The position numbers were made by a program, and so were the translations under genes. From B8-G4 sp033720735 (lineage in GTDB: Bacteria > Bacteroidota > Bacteroidia > Chitinophagales > Saprospiraceae): a stretch of 15,435 nt of DNA. The notes below the pieces were generated by a model. The model did not search any database. It worked only from the letters and a program-made list of their open reading frames with translations, and was not told where the DNA came from. Location: NCBI GenBank assembly GCA_033720735.1, contig JAWWBX010000080.1, forward strand, positions 1-15,435, written 5' to 3'. Each line of letters starts with the position of its first letter. The first letter of the stretch is position 1. This document shows, piece after piece, positions 6,369 through 13,110 of the stretch.

Positions 6369-8999
6369 TCAGACAGGAGCGCCCTCCCGGACCATGTTGC
6401 GGGCTTTTTCAAAGGCACGCGCGATGCCACTGGCATCTTTGCCACCAGCCGAGGCATAGAAGGGCTGGCCGCCCCCGCCACCACCGATCTCCTGCGCCAA
6501 CTCGCGGACCATGTTGCCCGCATGAAACGCGTCCTCCAGGTCCTTGCTGACGCCGAGGTGCAGCTGTACTTTGCCTTCCGATTCAATGCCGAACAGGACC
6601 ACAGAGCGCTCCACCTGCTCCGTCATCCGGAAAGTGAGATCCTTGACCGCCTTGCTGTCGGTCAGGGGAAGTGTTTTCGCGAGAAAATGCACATCACCGA
6701 TCTCCTCCATTTCATCCGTCAGCGTGTCGCGCATGGACAACACCTGTTCGCGCTGGGCAGCCTCCAACTCTTTGCGCAGGGCTTTGTTCTCCTCGAGCAA
6801 CTGCCCGATCGCGGCGACCAGGTCCTGGGGGTGCTTGACCAGTGACTCGACCGCTTCCAGGCGGGCCAGGCGTTCCTGGATGTACGACTCGGCTGCCTCC
6901 GAGGTCACTGCCTCAATGCGACGCACGCCGGCCGCAATGGCCGACTCAGATACGATCCGGAACTGACCGATGCGGCCCGTGCGGTCGACATGACAGCCGC
7001 CGCACAATTCCACGCTGAAGTCTGGATCAAAGGTGATCATACGCACTTCGTCACCGTACTTCTCTCCAAAAAGCATCATCGCTCCTGCTGCCTTGGCCTC
7101 CTCGATCGGCACACGTGCCTCGCCGCGGGGGATATTTTGCCGGATCCGGGCATTGACGATCTCTTCAACACGGCGGATCTCCTCCTCACTCATTTTCTGA
7201 AAATGCGAGAAGTCGAACCGCAGGTGGTCGTCCCGGACCAACGACCCCTTCTGTTGCACGTGGTCACCCAGCACTTCGCGCAAGGCGGCATGCATGAGAT
7301 GGGTCGCGGTGTGGTTATTTTCTGTCAGCCAGCGGGTCGTGGTATCCACCTTCGCCGAGACCGGGCCGTCCGGTGCATCCGGCAACTCCGGTACAATGCA
7401 CATCGGCAGCTCGTTTTCCTTGATGCAGTCGATCACGCGGATCGTCTGGCCGCCGATCGTAATCGTGCCGGTGTCACCGACCTGACCGCCGCCTTCAGGA
7501 TAAAACGGTGTGCGCTCCAGTACGACCTGATACTGTGTTTTGTCCTTTGCACGTACTTCGCGATACCGCAGGATGCGGGTATTCTCCACTTGCAACTGCC
7601 CATAGCCCACAAACTCCGGCTCTCCATCCGCCAGAACCACCCAGTCCTCTACCTCCTTGCGTGCATCGGCACGCGACCGTTCCTTCTGCTCCTGAAGAGA
7701 TGCCTCAAACCCGGCCTCATCGATGGACACACCCCGTTCAGCAGCGATCAACCGTGTGAGATCGATCGGGAAACCGTAGGTGTCGTAGAGCTCAAATGCA
7801 TCCTGGCCGGCGATCTCACCCCCGGTCACATCCAAAGCTTCAAATCGCCTCAGCCCTGCCTCGAGGGTCCGCAGGAACGAGCGTTCTTCCTCCTGAATGA
7901 CCTGGGCGACAAAGGACTGCTGCTCCGCCGACTCGGGGAAGACATCTGCAAAGTACTCGGCAAGGAGCGGCACCAGGCGATAGACAAATGGCTCCTGGAT
8001 GCCGAGAAAGCTGTAGTAATAGCGCACTGCACGACGGAGGATCCGGCGCAAGACATACCCGGCGCCGGTATTGGACGGCAGCTGTCCGTCAGCAATCCCG
8101 AAAAACAGTGCCCGCGCGTGATCAGACACGACCCGCATGGCAATATCGGACATCGCATCTGGCGCATAGCTGCCAGCATACCTGACGCCCGTTGCCTGTT
8201 CGATAAACTGGATGAGGGGTGTAAAGACGTCCGTGTCATAGTTGGACTTCTTGCCCTGGATGACCATGCAAAGCCGTTCGAACCCCATGCCGGTGTCCAC
8301 GTGTTTGCTGGGCAGTGTTTCGAGCGAGCCGTCGGCCCGTCGATTGTACTGGATGAAGACGAGGTTCCAAAGCTCGATCACCAGCGGGTTGTCCTGGTTG
8401 ACGAGTGACTGACCGGGCACCGCCACCCGTTCGGCGTCAGGGCGCAAATCAAAATGGATCTCGGAGCAGGGTCCGCAGGGACCCGTGTCACCCATTTCCC
8501 AGAAGTTGTCCTTCTTGCCGAACGCGAGGATCCTGTCGGCGGGAACATGTCCGCCCCAAAAAGTTTCAGCCTCAACATCGCGGTGGAGCGATTCGGCCTC
8601 GTCACCACCAAAAATCGTCACGTACAAGCGGTCTGCCGGTAGCCCATATACCTCTGTCAGCAGTTCCCATCCCCAGGCAATCGCTTCTTTCTTGAAGTAG
8701 TCGCCGATCGACCAGTTGCCGAGCATCTCAAACATGGTATGGTGGTAACTGTCACGACCAACCTCTTCCAGATCATTGTGCTTGCCCGAGACGCGCAGAC
8801 ATTTCTGGGTGTCGGCGATCCTTGGCTCTTCAGGCGTCCGGTGACCCAGAAAGAAATCCTTGAACTGGTTCATGCCGGCGTTGGTAAACATCAGAGTGGG
8901 ATCGTCCTTGTTGACCATCGGTGCGGACGGAACAATCCGGTGATTCTTCTCGCGGAAGAACTCCAAGAAACGTGCTCTGATATCCCGTGATTGCATCAT
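6369..8999 (-). CDS. alaS: Alanine--tRNA ligase
   Basis: The 876-residue full-length class II synthetase charges tRNA-Ala with alanine in the cytoplasm and edits mischarged Ser and Gly. The catalytic domain shows TNAGMNQFKDFFLG, GRDSYHHTMFEMLGNWS and DNFWEMGDTGPCGPCSEIH. The editing domain carries the zinc set HTATH (His563, His567) and CGGCH (Cys666, His670). A heptad-rich stretch (LLEENKALRKELEAAQREQ) leads to the C-Ala domain, which ends with the glycine-rich GGGGGGQPFYASAGG. All key motifs are intact. The protein begins MMQSRDIRARFLEFF; either Met could initiate. It is transcribed alone, divergent from the M23 peptidase gene and convergent with the M14 gene. A palindrome lies in its short leader (9018-9030). 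Confidence 0.99.
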   Translation of the reverse strand: MMQSRDIRARFLEFFREKNHRIVPSAPMVNKDDPTLMFTNAGMNQFKDFFLGHRTPEEPRIADTQKCLRVSGKHNDLEEVGRDSYHHTMFEMLGNWSIGDYFKKEAIAWGWELLTEVYGLPADRLYVTIFGGDEAESLHRDVEAETFWGGHVPADRILAFGKKDNFWEMGDTGPCGPCSEIHFDLRPDAERVAVPGQSLVNQDNPLVIELWNLVFIQYNRRADGSLETLPSKHVDTGMGFERLCMVIQGKKSNYDTDVFTPLIQFIEQATGVRYAGSYAPDAMSDIAMRVVSDHARALFFGIADGQLPSNTGAGYVLRRILRRAVRYYYSFLGIQEPFVYRLVPLLAEYFADVFPESAEQQSFVAQVIQEEERSFLRTLEAGLRRFEALDVTGGEIAGQDAFELYDTYGFPIDLTRLIAAERGVSIDEAGFEASLQEQKERSRADARKEVEDWVVLADGEPEFVGYGQLQVENTRILRYREVRAKDKTQYQVVLERTPFYPEGGGQVGDTGTITIGGQTIRVIDCIKENELPMCIVPELPDAPDGPVSAKVDTTTRWLTENNHTATHLMHAALREVLGDHVQQKGSLVRDDHLRFDFSHFQKMSEEEIRRVEEIVNARIRQNIPRGEARVPIEEAKAAGAMMLFGEKYGDEVRMITFDPDFSVELCGGCHVDRTGRIGQFRIVSESAIAAGVRRIEAVTSEAAESYIQERLARLEAVESLVKHPQDLVAAIGQLLEENKALRKELEAAQREQVLSMRDTLTDEMEEIGDVHFLAKTLPLTDSKAVKDLTFRMTEQVERSVVLFGIESEGKVQLHLGVSKDLEDAFHAGNMVRELAQEIGGGGGGQPFYASAGGKDASGIARAFEKARNMVREGAPV

Positions 9000-9017
9000 G
9001 CCTTTTTACCCCCTTGC

Positions 9018-9030
9018 TGAAACCGTTTCA
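9018..9030 (-). promoter_or_regulatory. Interrupted palindrome in the alaS leader
   Basis: TGAAAC-C-GTTTCA has perfect 6-bp arms around one base, 18 bp upstream of the alaS ATG. Its shape resembles operators of LacI-type repressors, or it could be a small RNA stem near the ribosome-binding region. Between it and the start codon, on the minus strand, lie the purine-rich AAGGGGG and AAAAAGG. Chance occurrence cannot be excluded for so short a site. Confidence 0.3.
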
Positions 9031-9129
9031 TGTCTGGTCATATCACTGCTTCCTTTTCTGTCAAACTCGCTATTTCTGACCAGGTTAAATATTAATTTAA
9101 TGTATAATACCTTTTTTTATATCTTTCAT

Positions 9130-9160
9130 TTTGAAAATCATGGTCAGGGCAGTATTTTTG
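9130..9160 (+). promoter_or_regulatory. Bacteroidota-type promoter for the M23 peptidase gene
   Basis: TTTG at 9130-9133 is followed after 19 bp by TATTTTTG at 9153-9160. The latter is an exact match to the -7 consensus TAnnTTTG, and the former is the -33 element recognised by the primary sigma factor of Bacteroidota. A transcript would start near 9165 and carry a leader of about 75-80 nt before the ATG at 9243. An AT-rich stretch lies just upstream (about 9080-9130) and may help binding. Confidence 0.55.
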
Positions 9161-9210
9161 GCCCCGACTCCTCCCGTCGACGTATCACTTCAAGGTTCCT
9201 TTTGCGAAGG

Positions 9211-9230
9211 TGCAAATCTACGGATTTGCA
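9211..9230 (+). promoter_or_regulatory. Leader hairpin just upstream of the M23 peptidase start
   Basis: TGCAAATC and GATTTGCA are perfect 8-bp arms around the tetraloop TACG. The stem ends 12 nt before the ATG at 9243, leaving GAAGAG as the possible ribosome-binding stretch. A smaller stem, CCTT/AAGG (9198-9201 with 9207-9210), abuts it, and AAGG at 9192-9195 offers a competing complement to the same CCTT. The position suggests an effect on translation initiation or message stability; no ligand class is recognised. Confidence 0.45.
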
Positions 9231-9242
9231 GAAGAGATCAGA

Positions 9243-10226
9243 ATGAGTAAACAAAAATACTATTACAACCCCCAGACGCTCCAGTACGAGTCGTATGCCT
9301 TGTCGTGGAAAGCCAAATTGTTCAGAGTCCTGAGCATTTGTTGTGGCATTATACTCTCCGGAGCAGTGATCTACTTCCTGGCAGATACGTATCTCCCGTC
9401 ACAAAAGGAACGTGCCCTCATGCGCGAGCTGGATCAGGCCAGGTATCACTACCAGAATCTGCAGAATCAGGTCGCACACCTTTCAGAAAAGCTGGGTGAG
9501 GTTCAGGAGCGGGATGCCAGAGTGCACCGGTTTGTCTTCGGTGCCGATCCCATCGATCAGGACGTATGGACGGCGGGTATCGGGGGGCATGACAAATACG
9601 CTGATCTGCTGCAATATCCGAATGCCGGCGACCTGATGCTCAAAACACAGGAGACGGTCGATCAACTACAACGACAGCTTTCAATCCAGGAACTTTCCCT
9701 GGATTCGATCGAGACGCTCGCCTACGAACGGGCGCGCATGTTCGATGCGATCCCGTCGATCAAGCCGGTCCGGGTCGACCTGCTCAAGCGCAACGTCACG
9801 ATGCTTTCAGGTTTTGGAATGCGACTGCACCCAATCCACAAGATCCGTAAAATGCACTGGGGCATCGATCTGACCGCCCCACGGGGCACCCCGATCCAGG
9901 CGACGGGTAGCGGCACTGTCGTAACCGCCCGGAATAGCAGCAGCGGACTGGGACGCCATGTGGTCATTGATCACGGCTACGGATATGAAACCGTCTACGG
10001 ACACATGCATGAGATCATGGTGAAGGTCGGGGACAAGGTGCGCAAAGGCCAGCAGATCGGTACTGTAGGCAGTTCCGGCACCTCGACTGCACCCCACTGC
10101 CATTACGAGATCCATCAGGACGGACGTCCGGTCGACCCCATCCACTATTGCCTTGATGGCCTGACGCCGGCTGAATATCGTGCTGTCGTCAAAAAGGCGT
10201 CGGAGGCAGGGGTATCATTTGACTAG
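9243..10226 (+). CDS. Membrane-anchored M23 family metallopeptidase
   Basis: The 327-residue protein has a cytoplasmic N-terminus (MSKQKYYYNPQTLQYE), one membrane helix at about residues 28-47, and a coiled coil at about 52-90. After a linker comes an M23 (LytM-type) domain from about 185 to 300. The zinc and catalytic residues are complete: His205 and Asp209 in HWGID, His254 in YGHM, and His285 and His287 in HCH. An intact set implies endopeptidase activity on peptidoglycan cross-bridges in the periplasm, as opposed to the degenerate EnvC/NlpD activators. I chose ATG at 9243 because the family begins near MSKxKYYYN; an in-frame ATG at 9210 would place the leader hairpin inside the gene. It is divergent from alaS and followed by an overlapping membrane protein gene. 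The neighbourhood alaS, M23, MerR recurs in Bacteroidota. Confidence 0.94.
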   Translation: MSKQKYYYNPQTLQYESYALSWKAKLFRVLSICCGIILSGAVIYFLADTYLPSQKERALMRELDQARYHYQNLQNQVAHLSEKLGEVQERDARVHRFVFGADPIDQDVWTAGIGGHDKYADLLQYPNAGDLMLKTQETVDQLQRQLSIQELSLDSIETLAYERARMFDAIPSIKPVRVDLLKRNVTMLSGFGMRLHPIHKIRKMHWGIDLTAPRGTPIQATGSGTVVTARNSSSGLGRHVVIDHGYGYETVYGHMHEIMVKVGDKVRKGQQIGTVGSSGTSTAPHCHYEIHQDGRPVDPIHYCLDGLTPAEYRAVVKKASEAGVSFD

Positions 10227-11283
10227 CCACAGCCAGCCCGGCCCGATCCCGGACCCTTCCGCCGGCGAAAGCTGTCTCAATTGCAGCGCGCCCTTACCCG
10301 CGGACATCAAGTATTGCCCATCGTGTGGTCAGCGCCGGACGAGCGGATTGATCTCAGTCAAAGATATCCTGCAGGATTTCTTCTCAACGGTGTTCAATCT
10401 TGACTCACGTCTGTTCAGGACACTGCGCGACCTGTTTGTCCCGGCCCGCCTGACCCGGCAATATTTCGCCGGCAAACACCACACATACTATTCCCCGCTG
10501 CGCCTGTTCTTCGTCTCCCTGATCCTCTTTCTCGGGGCGATCGGTCTGCGCTACGCCAATGCCTGGCAGGAAGATATCTCGACACAAGCGTCATACCGCA
10601 AGTATTTGCTGGAGCGCAATACCAGCGCGGAGATCGAGGATGCTGTGACTTCCTATACACGACTGGACTCACTCCCGGAACAGCAGCGGAGCGCCGTCGA
10701 CACATTCATTCACTACCTGCGACAGCGTACTGACCGGGTCCAGCGGTCGGCGGCCATTGCCCTGCTGGATACGACTTATACCGTGCCCATGCGGGAAATG
10801 CATGAGTTGAGCATTGAGGACATCCTCAACAAGTATCAGGTGACCGGGACCATCGATCGCCTGATCGCGCGACAGTTGATCAAGTTTCAAAAGCAGCCTG
10901 AACGGCTTACCCGGTTTGCCATTGGCAATATCACCTGGATGCTCGTCCTCCTCGTGCCGGTCGTGGCGTTGATGATGAAACTGCTCTACCTGGGCAGCTC
11001 CCGCTACTATATCGAGCATCTGGTCTTACAGTACCATTATCATGCACTCGCCTTTTTGCTGACGGCCCTGTGTATCCTGCTCTTCCCCTTTTGGCTCGGT
11101 GGCTGGTCGCCGGTGCTGGCAATCGGTCTGACCGGGTACTTGTTTGTTGCCATGCGACGCTACTACGGCCAGAACCGCCTGACTACCGGCCTCAAACTGG
11201 TCTTGCTGGCAATCTTCTACTCCCTTGCTCTGGTGGTCTTCGCGCTCGTGACGCTGGTGATCAGCCTGTTACTCTTTCCTTGA
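10219..11283 (+). CDS. DUF3667-type membrane protein with N-terminal zinc ribbon
   Basis: The product is about 354 residues. A four-cysteine ribbon, CLNC (19-22) and CPSCGQ (33-38), is followed by a soluble section with DSRLFRTLRDLFVPARLTRQYFAG, split here as DSRLFRTLRDLF then VPARLTRQYFAG, and by YYSPLRLF. These resemble DUF3667 proteins, a family of unknown function common in Bacteroidota. Hydrophobic segments lie at about 95-115, 233-259, 273-296, 297-315 and 325-354. I chose TTG at 10219 because it overlaps the M23 stop by only 8 bp and has GGAGG and GGGG shortly upstream. The only upstream ATG, at 10180, would overlap by 47 bp and add a stretch of four arginines that looks like out-of-frame peptidase sequence. 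No ATG lies near the ribbon. Co-transcription with the M23 gene is likely. Confidence 0.82.
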   Translation: MTSHSQPGPIPDPSAGESCLNCSAPLPADIKYCPSCGQRRTSGLISVKDILQDFFSTVFNLDSRLFRTLRDLFVPARLTRQYFAGKHHTYYSPLRLFFVSLILFLGAIGLRYANAWQEDISTQASYRKYLLERNTSAEIEDAVTSYTRLDSLPEQQRSAVDTFIHYLRQRTDRVQRSAAIALLDTTYTVPMREMHELSIEDILNKYQVTGTIDRLIARQLIKFQKQPERLTRFAIGNITWMLVLLVPVVALMMKLLYLGSSRYYIEHLVLQYHYHALAFLLTALCILLFPFWLGGWSPVLAIGLTGYLFVAMRRYYGQNRLTTGLKLVLLAIFYSLALVVFALVTLVISLLLFP

Positions 11284-11310
11284 TCCACATAGCGCATGTA
11301 TGGAGGTAAT

Positions 11311-11381
11311 CCATTATATTTGAATTAGTCCTATACGTGAATTATTAGGATGTAATGGTCTGATTTACAGGTTTGTTACAT
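11311..11381 (+). promoter_or_regulatory. Promoter box and nested dyads upstream of the MerR gene
   Basis: TATATTTG (11315-11322) exactly matches the Bacteroidota -7 consensus TAnnTTTG; no good -33 element is seen. Around and after it lie three dyads: CCATTA (11311-11316) with TAATGG (11353-11358), TCCTA (11329-11333) with TAGGA (11346-11350), and TGTAA (11351-11355) with TTACA, which occurs at 11365-11369 and again at 11376-11380 over the start codon. TGTAA-N9-TTACA spans 19 bp. Such an arrangement would suit autoregulation by the MerR product or a leader structure; both are inference. Confidence 0.4.
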
Positions 11382-11724
11382 GATCGATCTGAATGCGCTC
11401 GATAAACTCTACTACTCCATCGGCGAAGTCGCCGACATGATGGGCGTGTCCAAATCTCTGATTCGCTATTGGGAAAATGAGTTTGACTTCCTCAATCCGC
11501 GCAAAAACAAGAAAGGTGATCGCCGCTTTACCAAAGAAAATATCCAGCAGTTGCTGATCATCCACGAGTTGGTCAAGGAGCGTGGGTTCACACTGGAAGG
11601 CGCCAAACAGGAAATTCGCTCTACGCGTAAGAAGCTCCTGGCCAAACAACAGGTCATCGAAAAACTTCAACACATCAGGGAGGGGTTGCAACGGCTTTCG
11701 TCCGACTACGAAGGCGGGGCGTAG
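11380..11724 (+). CDS. MerR-family transcriptional regulator
   Basis: The 114-residue DNA-binding protein has the winged-helix MerR region YYSIGEVADMMGVSKSLIRYWENEF (about residues 11-35, here in two parts: YYSIGEVADMMG, then VSKSLIRYWENEF). The wing NPRKNKKGDRRFTKENI and the EL-VKERGFTLEGAKQEI helix pair follow, then a C-terminal helix (KKLLAKQQVIEKLQHIREGL) suited to dimerisation. There is no effector domain and no metal-binding cysteine, so it is a minimal MerR. Members of this Bacteroidota group sit near alaS and M23 peptidase genes; the target is unknown. Inverted repeats around its start suggest autoregulation. Its last 19 bp overlap, tail to tail, the end of the ABC ATPase gene on the other strand, so there is no room for a terminator between them. 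Confidence 0.9.
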   Translation: MIDLNALDKLYYSIGEVADMMGVSKSLIRYWENEFDFLNPRKNKKGDRRFTKENIQQLLIIHELVKERGFTLEGAKQEIRSTRKKLLAKQQVIEKLQHIREGLQRLSSDYEGGA

Positions 11725-12332
11725 TCGGGAAGACGGATCCAGTTGGTACAGGCCGCCATGTCTGCAGCATCGTTAGAGGCGATGAGCAAAGTTTCCGTGC
11801 CGCACCATTCATTCAGCATGGTGTGAAACCATTGCTGCCCCTGATCGTCAAGGTTCGTGGTCGGTTCGTCAAGCAGCAGGATTTCGGCCTCGGAGCAAAG
11901 AGCCAGTGCCAGGCGCATACGCTGCTTCATCCCACTCGACATTTCGTGAATTGCAGTCGTCGCCCGGAAATGACTTCCAAGCGCCTCCAGCACACCGGAG
12001 AGATCAAGACCGCGCTTGAGCTTCCGGAAACGCCGATGAAACTGCACCGACTCCGCGACGGTCATCTCGTCGATCAGGTCCACGTAGGGTGCGGCAAAGG
12101 AGACATAGCGGAAGATGTCGCTGAGCGGGATCTCCCTGTCGCGCAACCGATAGTGCACCTTCCCCTGTGATGGTGGCAGGGCACCGGAAAGTACCTTTAG
12201 TAATGTTGATTTGCCCGAGCCATTCGGCCCGGTGATGCCGGTCTTGCTACCGGAGGGGATCGTCAGTGACATGTCGCGAAACACCCAGTGGGTGCGGTAG
12301 CGTTTCGCCAGGCCGTCAGCGATAATTTCCAT
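11706..12332 (-). CDS. Small ABC-type ATPase, orphan, with altered Q- and H-loops
   Basis: The 208-residue protein is a single nucleotide-binding domain. Walker A is GPNGSGKS (35-42), the signature is MSSGMKQ (131-137), Walker B is ILLLDEP (151-157), and the D-loop is NLDD (160-163). Two usual features differ. Where the Q-loop glutamine is expected the sequence reads VSFAAPYVDL (77-86), and the H-loop histidine is replaced by Asn187 (ASND). Nucleotide binding looks intact, but coupling and hydrolysis may be unusual. No permease is in the window. It is the last gene of the lpx run, overlapping lpxA by 17 bp, so it is probably co-translated with it. A role with an unlinked membrane partner, perhaps in lipid or envelope export, is inference. 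The product resembles CcmA-size ATPases but I cannot assign a substrate. Confidence 0.85.
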   Translation of the reverse strand: MEIIADGLAKRYRTHWVFRDMSLTIPSGSKTGITGPNGSGKSTLLKVLSGALPPSQGKVHYRLRDREIPLSDIFRYVSFAAPYVDLIDEMTVAESVQFHRRFRKLKRGLDLSGVLEALGSHFRATTAIHEMSSGMKQRMRLALALCSEAEILLLDEPTTNLDDQGQQWFHTMLNEWCGTETLLIASNDAADMAACTNWIRLPDYAPPS

Positions 12333-13110
12333 TCAGTGCATTTAGATGCCTGAATCCCTTCATAATACCGCGGTCGGCATTTCGGATAAAGCTCAGAATG
12401 TGGTCGCGCTCCTTTGTCGATTTGACGGTCGTCTCGATGATCTGCAGGGCCTGCGTGGTGTTGTTGCCGTGAACGTACAGGATGCGGTAGATATCCTGGA
12501 TGTGATTGATCTGATCGTTGGTAAACCCGCGGCGCCGCAGCCCGACCGAGTTGACACCCACGTAACAGAGAGGTTCGCGGGCCGCTTTGACATAAGGCGG
12601 AACATCCTTGCGTACCAGGCTCCCGCCACTCACCATGGAATGCTCGCCGATCTTGACAAACTGGTGTACGGCAGTCAGGCCGCCCAGGATCGCATAGTCA
12701 CCGACCTCGATATGTCCGGCCAGGTTGACATTGTTGGCCAGGATACAATTCCTGCCGATCACGCAATCGTGCGCCACATGCACGTAGGCCATCAGCAGCA
12801 CGTTGTCCGAGATGCGGGTGACATAGTTAGCCTTGGTCCCGCGATTGATGGTACAGTACTCGCGGATCGTGACGTTGTCGCCAATCTCCAGCAGTGAATC
12901 TTCGCCCTCGAACTTGAGGTCCTGCGGCACGGCCCCCACGATGGCACCCGGAAAGATGCGCGTGTTCTTTCCGATACGCGTTCCGTCCATGATCGTAACA
13001 TTCGAAGCGATCTTGCATCCGTCACCGATCTCGACATCCTGCGCGATCGTGGTAAACGGACCGATCTCGACGTTGCTGCCGATCCTAGCCTTTGGATGGA
13101 CGATGTTCAT
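12316..13110 (-). CDS. lpxA: Acyl-ACP--UDP-N-acetylglucosamine O-acyltransferase
   Basis: The 264-residue protein, normal length for LpxA, performs the first step of lipid A synthesis: transfer of a hydroxyacyl chain from ACP to the 3-position of UDP-GlcNAc. A left-handed beta-helix of hexapeptide repeats fills residues 1-185. The key residues align with E. coli at a constant offset of 11: His111 and His114 in HVAHDC (E. coli 122 and 125, the latter the base), His133 (144), His149 (160) and Gly162 (Gly173, the acyl ruler). A Gly ruler suits long chains, in keeping with long hydroxy fatty acids in this phylum. The helical C-terminus carries GLRRRGF. It overlaps lpxC-fabZ by 26 bp and the ABC gene by 17 bp. 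AGAGAGGAAG directly before the ATG could serve as a ribosome-binding site. Confidence 0.98.
   Translation of the reverse strand: MNIVHPKARIGSNVEIGPFTTIAQDVEIGDGCKIASNVTIMDGTRIGKNTRIFPGAIVGAVPQDLKFEGEDSLLEIGDNVTIREYCTINRGTKANYVTRISDNVLLMAYVHVAHDCVIGRNCILANNVNLAGHIEVGDYAILGGLTAVHQFVKIGEHSMVSGGSLVRKDVPPYVKAAREPLCYVGVNSVGLRRRGFTNDQINHIQDIYRILYVHGNNTTQALQIIETTVKSTKERDHILSFIRNADRGIMKGFRHLNALNGNYR

Noticed and set aside
6155..6586. Minus-strand frame spanning the alaS 3' end and the repeat region
   Set aside because: Half of it is an out-of-frame copy of alaS and the rest reads through the repeat units. The amino-acid make-up is not protein-like.
6990..8408. Long plus-strand open frame (472 codons)
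   Set aside because: It is antisense to conserved alaS motifs and has no recognisable domain.
8998..9246. Possible small plus-strand gene (82 codons) in the alaS / M23 gap
   Set aside because: It crosses the promoter and the leader hairpin, its hydrophobic part comes from AT-rich DNA, and its end overlaps the M23 start.
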